DNA of 64,000 nucleotides from Mycobacterium sp. 1081908.1 (GTDB lineage Bacteria; Actinomycetota; Actinomycetes; Mycobacteriales; Mycobacteriaceae). The notes beneath the pieces are model-generated. The model was not told the DNA's origin and made no database searches. It worked only from the letters and a program-made list of their open reading frames with translations. Shown one piece after another: positions 59,631 to 64,000 of the stretch (the stretch's first letter is position 1; every line of letters starts with the position of its first letter). The position numbers and the translations under genes were made by a program. The stretch spans positions 87,884 through 151,883 of the forward strand of contig NZ_LZLY01000119.1 of assembly GCF_001673535.1 (NCBI RefSeq). Reading direction: 5' to 3'.

Positions 59631-59805
59631 GTGACCAACGATCTCAGCGACCGCGAAGCCGCGCTGCAGCAGCAACGCGAGCCTGACGCCAAGGAAGGGA
59701 TTCGCAACGCCGGTATTGGGTGAGCGCGCGGTGGTTTTGGGGGCGAGCATGGTCGGGCTGCTCGCCGCCGGCGCCCGCTCCGCCAACGAATCCGCCTCGG
59801 CCATC
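59631..59805 (+). pseudogene. Decayed fragment, FAD-dependent oxidoreductase N-terminus
   Basis: GTG 59631 reads a short frame ending at TGA about 59723; in another frame LGERAVVLGASMVGLLAAG (about 59717-59775) is a recognisable FAD-binding N-terminus of a PHBH-type monooxygenase. The downstream domain is absent. It adjoins the LuxR remnant; the rest of 59542-59900 holds nothing recognisable. Confidence 0.5.
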
Positions 59806-59904
59806 CGGCCACATCGCAGAAGTGCGCCGACATGTGGACGTTCCCGGCGCGGCTTGACCGCCGACGCGGTGACCACGCTCAGCGCGGTCGACGCGGAACA
59901 CCAT

Positions 59905-60567
59905 CGGAGCTATCGGATTTGTCGACCACGAGCGCGAACTGGCATGCGCCTGGGTGGCCGCGTGCCAGGGCGCGGTCGGCGAAGCAATCGAGATCGCGGG
60001 GGCGGCGGCCGAAACGGCCTGTGCCAACGGGCAATTCGCGGCGGAAGTGATGTGCCTGCAGAACGCCACCCAGTTCGGTGACGGCCGCTGTGCGCCTCGG
60101 TTGCGGGAACTGGAAACCATTGTGGAGGGCCCGCGCGCCGGGATCGCGGCGCGGTCCGCGGCCGCCCTGCGCGCCGGCGATGGGGCCGAATTGGCCGCGG
60201 TGTCAGCGTAATTCGAGGCGATCGGGGACCTGGTTGCCGCGGTCGATGCGGCCGCGCACGCGGCCATCGCCTGTCGCCGCGGCGACTTGCCGGGATCGGC
60301 GTTGAAGTGCTCGGCTCGAGCGGACGCGCTTGGCCCAAGGGTGCGGCGGCGCCCGCACTCCGGCGCTGCGCCAGGCCAGTGAGCGGCTGCCCTTCACCGA
60401 TCGCGAGCGCGAGATCGTGATGCTGCTCGGACGGGGCTTGTCCGGCCGAGCGGCTGACCTTGTCCGTCCGCACCGTCGAGGGCCATATCTACCGGGCCAT
60501 GGCCAAAACCGGCGTGATCACCCGCGACGAGCTTGCGACATTGTTGCGCAACGATCGATCGAGTTGA
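59905..60567 (+). pseudogene. LuxR (LAL-type) regulator remnant
   Basis: Reading three frames in turn gives the C-terminal end of a large ATP-binding LuxR regulator: FVDHERELACAWVAACQGAV..., a stop at 60209-60211, then a frame change to LPFTDREREIVMLLGRGLS and another change to LSVRTVEGHIYRAMAKTGVI and a stop at 60565-60567. At least one nonsense and two frameshift changes, plus loss of the N-terminal ATPase half, make it non-functional. Confidence 0.75.
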
Positions 60568-60649
60568 CGGGCTCGGTCGCCGTTTCGTCAGATTTGCAAC
60601 GCCGACCGCCGTTTGGTGCTGAGCTATCCCCTGAAGGGAGGTGTGCAGC

Positions 60650-61711
60650 GTGTCGCGGTTCAAGTCGTGGCTGGGCGAGCCCAATCACTTCGACTGGATC
60701 ACGGCAACCTTGCGCGAGCGCGGACTGCTTCGCGCGGCACAGGTGACCCTGGCTGTCATCTCCTCGATATCGGCGCTGGTACCGGTGGCCACCATGTTCA
60801 GCATGCGCCGCCCGGCGGCCGAGGTGGTGCTCGTCGACGCGGGCGCGGCGGTCTTCGTCGTCGCGGTCAGCGTCTACTGGTTGACGCGCTGGCCTACCCG
60901 GATCCAATCGGAGATTTTCGGAGTTATCGCCGCGACATGCATCGCCGGGTGGAGCCTGACCCAGCCGACCGCCGCCCTGGCGGCCGTCGGCTGCTGCGCG
61001 ATGGCCACGAACAGCGGGTACGTCGCGCTCTTCCACAACAATAAATTTCTGGCGTTCAGCGTCACCCTGTCGGGCATCGTCACCGTCGCGACGGCGGTGC
61101 ACCTGGCCCGGGAGGTCGACGTCGGAACCGGGCTCGCCGCGTTTTGGGTGATCGCGATGCTCAACGTGTCGTTCCCGGTGGCGATGCGAGGGATGTCGCG
61201 CGCCATGGGGACCTACGCGGAGCGCGCCGACGAAGACTCGCTGACGGGGCTTTTCAACCGACGAGCGTTCATCGCCGCCCTCACCCGCAGGCTCGGCGAT
61301 CCGCGCGCCGACGACACCCACCTGACCATGACCATGGTCGACCTGGACGCGTTCAAGCGCATCAACGACACCCTCGGCCACGCCGCGGGCGACCGCGCAC
61401 TGATCGCCGTCGCCGAAGTGCTGCGGCAACAAGCCGCACCGACGGCGATGCTGTGTCGCGCCGGCGGCGAAGAGTTCCTCGTCGCCGCCATCGGCCCGTC
61501 GCCGGACGCCGAGGCGATTTCGGCGCGACTGGCCGCCGCCATCGCCGCCCTGCCGCAGGGGCTGACGGCCAGCATCGGTACCGCCACCGCCGAACTGTCC
61601 CCGATGGGCACATCCGACATTCCCGGACTCATCGAAAAGCTCATCGACGTCGCGGACAGCGCGATGTACACGGCCAAACGCCGCGGCGGCAATCAGGCCC
61701 ATCACCTTTGA
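60650..61711 (+). CDS. Membrane diguanylate cyclase (GGDEF domain)
   Basis: A 353-residue protein: about six membrane segments (residues 25-190), then a GGDEF domain with DEDSLTGLFNRRAF, VDLDAFKRINDTLGHAAGD and active-site AGGEEF. The product c-di-GMP is expected. The RxxD inhibitory site five residues before GGEEF reads APTA, so product feedback inhibition is likely absent. No EAL domain is nearby. GTG 60650 has GGGAGG at 60636-60641, 8 nt away. It follows the LuxR remnant. Confidence 0.9.
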   Translation: MSRFKSWLGEPNHFDWITATLRERGLLRAAQVTLAVISSISALVPVATMFSMRRPAAEVVLVDAGAAVFVVAVSVYWLTRWPTRIQSEIFGVIAATCIAGWSLTQPTAALAAVGCCAMATNSGYVALFHNNKFLAFSVTLSGIVTVATAVHLAREVDVGTGLAAFWVIAMLNVSFPVAMRGMSRAMGTYAERADEDSLTGLFNRRAFIAALTRRLGDPRADDTHLTMTMVDLDAFKRINDTLGHAAGDRALIAVAEVLRQQAAPTAMLCRAGGEEFLVAAIGPSPDAEAISARLAAAIAALPQGLTASIGTATAELSPMGTSDIPGLIEKLIDVADSAMYTAKRRGGNQAHHL

Positions 61712-61834
61712 CCCGTCGCCTCAACGGATTTGAACCGCCCGAGAAATCGGGGTGAACACGCCACTAGCGGTCCCGCGATCGGTGTAGTTTGCTGCTTGGG
61801 GCGGGCCCGAGCTTGACCAGTGAAGGAGTCAGTC

Positions 61835-63205
61835 GTGTCAGATGTCGATTACTGCGTGGTCGGGGCCGGGTTCGCGGGTTTGACGGCCGCCCTGCGGTTG
61901 AAGCAAGCCGGTCGCTCGGTGGCCTTGCTGGAGGCGCGCGACCGGATCGGCGGCCGCACGTTCACCGTCACTCGCGACGACGGCACCTGGATCGACCGCG
62001 GCGGCGCCTGGGTCGGGCCGGGCCAGGATCGCATCTACGCGATGATGGACGAGTTCGGCGTGCCGGAATACAAGCAGCACAACGACGGCGACGCGATGAT
62101 GATCGTCGACGGCAAGAAACACCGCTACGGCGGCACCATCCCGTGGTCGATGAGCCCGTGGGCGGTCGCCAACCTCGGCGTCGGTTTGCTCTCCATCGAG
62201 AACATGTGCAAAGCGGTTCCGCGGCAAGCGCCGTGGGAGGCGAAGAACGCCGCCGAGTGGGACCGCATCAGCCTCGGCGAATGGATCGACAAGAACACCA
62301 TGTCCAAGCAGGCCCGCGAGATGCTGGACATGGCGCTGTCGGGCGTATACACCTCGGCCGGGTCGGAGACGTCGCTGCTGTGGGCGCTGACGCAGATGGG
62401 GTCGGGCGGCGGCCCCACGTTCGTCATCTCGGGCAAGGGCGGCGCCCAGGACGCCCGGCCCGTCGGGGGGATGGGCGCCATCTACCGGCAGATCGCCGCC
62501 GAACTCGGTGACGCGCTGCACCTTTCGCGCCCCGTCCGGCAGATCACCCAGGACGCCGACGGTGTGACGGTCGCCGCGGAGGGCCTGACGGTGCGGGCGC
62601 GGCGGGCCATTGTCGCCATCCCGCTCGCCATCGCCAGTTCGATTGTGTACGAGCCGATGTTGCCGGTCGACCGGGCGCTGCTGCACCAGCGCATGCCCAG
62701 TGGCGCCGTCATCAAGATCTCGATCATCTACGACGAGCCGTTCTGGCGTGCGGACGGATTGTGCGGCCAGTCGGCCGCGCCCGGGTCCCTGGCCACGCTC
62801 ACCATCGACGCCTGCACCAACACCGCGGACCTCGGAATCATGTGCGTGATCACCGAGGGACCGGCCGCACGCCGGCTGACGAAGATGGACGAGGCCGACC
62901 GGAAAGCGGCGATCATCGCCGAGCTCGTCGACCGGTTCGGCAGCAAGGCCAAGTCGCCGCTGGAATTCCACGAGCAGAACTGGACTACCGAGCGCTACTC
63001 CGGTGGCGGCATGATCAGCCACGCCCCGACCGGCGTGCTGACCGAATTCGGTTACACCCTGCGCGAGCCCTGCGGCCGCGTGCACTGGGCCGGCACGGAG
63101 AGCTCGGCCATCATGTGCGGCTGGATAGACGGCGCGATCCGCTCGGGCGAGCGCGCGGCGGCCGAGGTGATGGCGACCGAAACCGCCGCGGCCGCAGTCA
63201 CTTAG
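61835..63205 (+). CDS. Flavin-containing amine oxidase (MAO-like)
   Basis: A 456-residue FAD amine oxidase. CVVGAGFAGLTAALRL (about 6-21) binds ADP; RDRIGGRTFTV follows; the C-terminal HWAGTESSAIMCGWIDGAIRSGERAAAEV is the usual flavin-end motif, without the Cys-FAD attachment (SGGCY) of human MAO. M. tuberculosis AofH (Rv3170) is a similar protein. Start GTG 61835 with GAAGGAG 6 nt before; GTG 61820 is an alternative. Substrate (mono- or polyamine) unknown. Confidence 0.9.
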   Translation: MSDVDYCVVGAGFAGLTAALRLKQAGRSVALLEARDRIGGRTFTVTRDDGTWIDRGGAWVGPGQDRIYAMMDEFGVPEYKQHNDGDAMMIVDGKKHRYGGTIPWSMSPWAVANLGVGLLSIENMCKAVPRQAPWEAKNAAEWDRISLGEWIDKNTMSKQAREMLDMALSGVYTSAGSETSLLWALTQMGSGGGPTFVISGKGGAQDARPVGGMGAIYRQIAAELGDALHLSRPVRQITQDADGVTVAAEGLTVRARRAIVAIPLAIASSIVYEPMLPVDRALLHQRMPSGAVIKISIIYDEPFWRADGLCGQSAAPGSLATLTIDACTNTADLGIMCVITEGPAARRLTKMDEADRKAAIIAELVDRFGSKAKSPLEFHEQNWTTERYSGGGMISHAPTGVLTEFGYTLREPCGRVHWAGTESSAIMCGWIDGAIRSGERAAAEVMATETAAAAVT

Positions 63206-63268
63206 CGTCCGACATGCCACGGGCGCGGGTCGACACGCCATTGTGTGACCCGCGCCCGAGGGCATCGG

Positions 63269-63553
63269 TCACGCCCAGCCGGAACCCACCGCCGAATCGG
63301 TGCTGGCCATGTTGCTCCCCGCGGACTGTACCTTCGCGCCGTGGGCGTTGGCCTGCTCGTAGATCACCTGGAAGTTGCGGCCCAGCTGCGTGATGAATTC
63401 CTGACAGGCCACCGACCCGGCGCCACCCCAGAAATCCCCCGCCGCCAGCACGTCTCGCACGATCGCCTGGTGTTCGGCCTCCAGCGACGCCGCCTGCGCC
63501 CGGATCACGGCCCCGTGCGAGTCCACGTCCCCGAATTGATAACTGATCGTCAT
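63269..63553 (-). CDS. WXG100 protein, EsxN/Mtb9.9-like
   Basis: A 94-residue ESAT-6-like secreted protein: MTISYQFGDVDSHGAV, then a WXG turn as DFWGGAGS, QLGRNFQVIYEQANAHG and a C-terminal DSAVGSGWA. This is the Mtb9.9 (EsxI/L/N/P/V) group. It forms a 1:1 helical-hairpin dimer with the partner gene upstream. 11 bp separate it from the esxM-like gene. Confidence 0.93.
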   Translation of the reverse strand: MTISYQFGDVDSHGAVIRAQAASLEAEHQAIVRDVLAAGDFWGGAGSVACQEFITQLGRNFQVIYEQANAHGAKVQSAGSNMASTDSAVGSGWA

Positions 63554-63564
63554 TGCCGAATCTC

Positions 63565-63861
63565 CTAGCTGCTCAACGCCTGCTGCGAGGCCTGCTCTTG
63601 CTGTTCGTAGTTGTTGGCGTCGCGGACCAGCCCGTCGCGCACGCCGTGCAGCATGCTCACGATGTTGCGAAACGCCTGATTCATTTGTCCCATCGTGTCG
63701 TAGGACGTCGCCTGGGCCGTCCCGCTCCAGCCGGCACCCGAAATGTTTTGCGACGACGCCCACATGCGTCGCGCCTCGTCCTCGACCGTCTGCGCGTGCA
63801 CCGAGAAACGGCTCGCCATTTCCCGCATCGCGTAGGGATCGGTCATAAACCGACTAGCCAT
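63565..63861 (-). CDS. WXG100 protein, EsxM/QILSS-like
   Basis: A 98-residue partner: MASRFMTDPYAMREMASRF, ISGAGWSGTAQATS (WXG), RDANNYEQQEQASQQALSS. This is the QILSS (EsxJ/K/M/O/W) group, with QALSS for QILSS. ATG 63861; GAAGGGAG 6-8 nt upstream. In M. tuberculosis such pairs follow PE/PPE genes and are exported by ESX-5. The 63862-64000 sequence is presumably the region after a PE/PPE gene; no gene is visible. Confidence 0.93.
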   Translation of the reverse strand: MASRFMTDPYAMREMASRFSVHAQTVEDEARRMWASSQNISGAGWSGTAQATSYDTMGQMNQAFRNIVSMLHGVRDGLVRDANNYEQQEQASQQALSS

Positions 63862-64000
63862 CACTTGCTCCCTTCATGAAATGAATCTCGTTGTGCCGCC
63901 GCGCCACACGCGGCGGCGAATCTCAACAGCCCGACCGGAAATGTCCCAGCCGGGAACACCGCTGTCCCGGTCATCGATTCGTAGTCTGGCGAAAGGACTT

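Noticed and set aside
1..64000. CRISPR arrays, insertion sequences, rRNA or tRNA genes
   Set aside because: No regularly spaced repeats, transposase motifs or RNA gene signatures were seen on either strand.

Overview
The window is GC-rich, with frequent GTG/TTG starts, many start/stop overlaps, mycobacterial signature genes (pimE, mmpL, QILSS-type esx pair) and many apparently leaderless genes. I read it as chromosome of a slow-growing Mycobacterium outside the tuberculosis complex (M. avium-like is my guess). The outer parts follow, from memory, the M. tuberculosis order typA-narIJHG ... metE-Rv1132-prpD; that synteny was not computed.

Layout. 1-7.6 kb: partial typA and the narGHJI respiratory nitrate reductase operon (minus strand). 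7.9-17.6 kb: housekeeping and small genes: mutT2, a pterin dehydratase, pimE, two Ala/Pro-rich secreted proteins, a DinB-like/MarR pair, a DNA glycosylase coupled to a tiny DUF1059 protein, a DUF5302 protein, an Rv1155-like flavin/F420 protein, a GntR regulator and a CobB-type sirtuin. 17.7-21.4 kb: an overlapping mmpL13-TetR-methyltransferase operon with two palindromes upstream. 21.6-21.85 kb: two very small ORFs and a strong hairpin. 21.9-27.9 kb: acyl-CoA metabolism (SDR, mcr, enoyl-CoA hydratase) and a paralogous pair of NAD(P)-binding proteins around a CPBP protease. 28-30.6 kb: a type III PKS - ICMT methyltransferase - flavoprotein operon with the gene content of the Streptomyces srsABC phenolic-lipid operon. 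30.7-32.6 kb: thiolase and crotonase.

The most distinctive part is 32.8-51.2 kb. About eighteen genes (DinB/mycothiol-type protein, WS/DGAT, acyltransferase, ALDH, P450, three SDRs, AveC-like membrane protein, a cytosolic LivK-like ligand-binding protein, a MoxR-type AAA+/VWA pair, two acyl-CoA dehydrogenases, a nitroreductase and a regulator) surround nine copies of one asymmetric 19-bp motif (consensus GGAACAGATATTTGGTTCA; core AACA-N7-GGT, spacing invariant). The copies sit next to the first gene of almost every transcription unit. The local regulator is a single polypeptide with two fused TetR modules, the Mce3R architecture, which suits an asymmetric operator. I propose a self-contained tandem-TetR regulon for oxidising an unidentified, probably cyclic or branched, lipid-like substrate, with a storage-lipid branch (WS/DGAT, PlsC).

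51.2-64 kb: an SDR, a P450 that has lost its I-helix region, a cobalamin riboswitch and metE, a DUF3556 membrane protein with a perfect KstR-type box, prpD without prpC or prpR beside it, decayed FAD-oxidoreductase and LuxR genes, a GGDEF protein, a flavin amine oxidase and an esx pair at the right edge. No tRNA, rRNA, CRISPR array or insertion sequence was seen.
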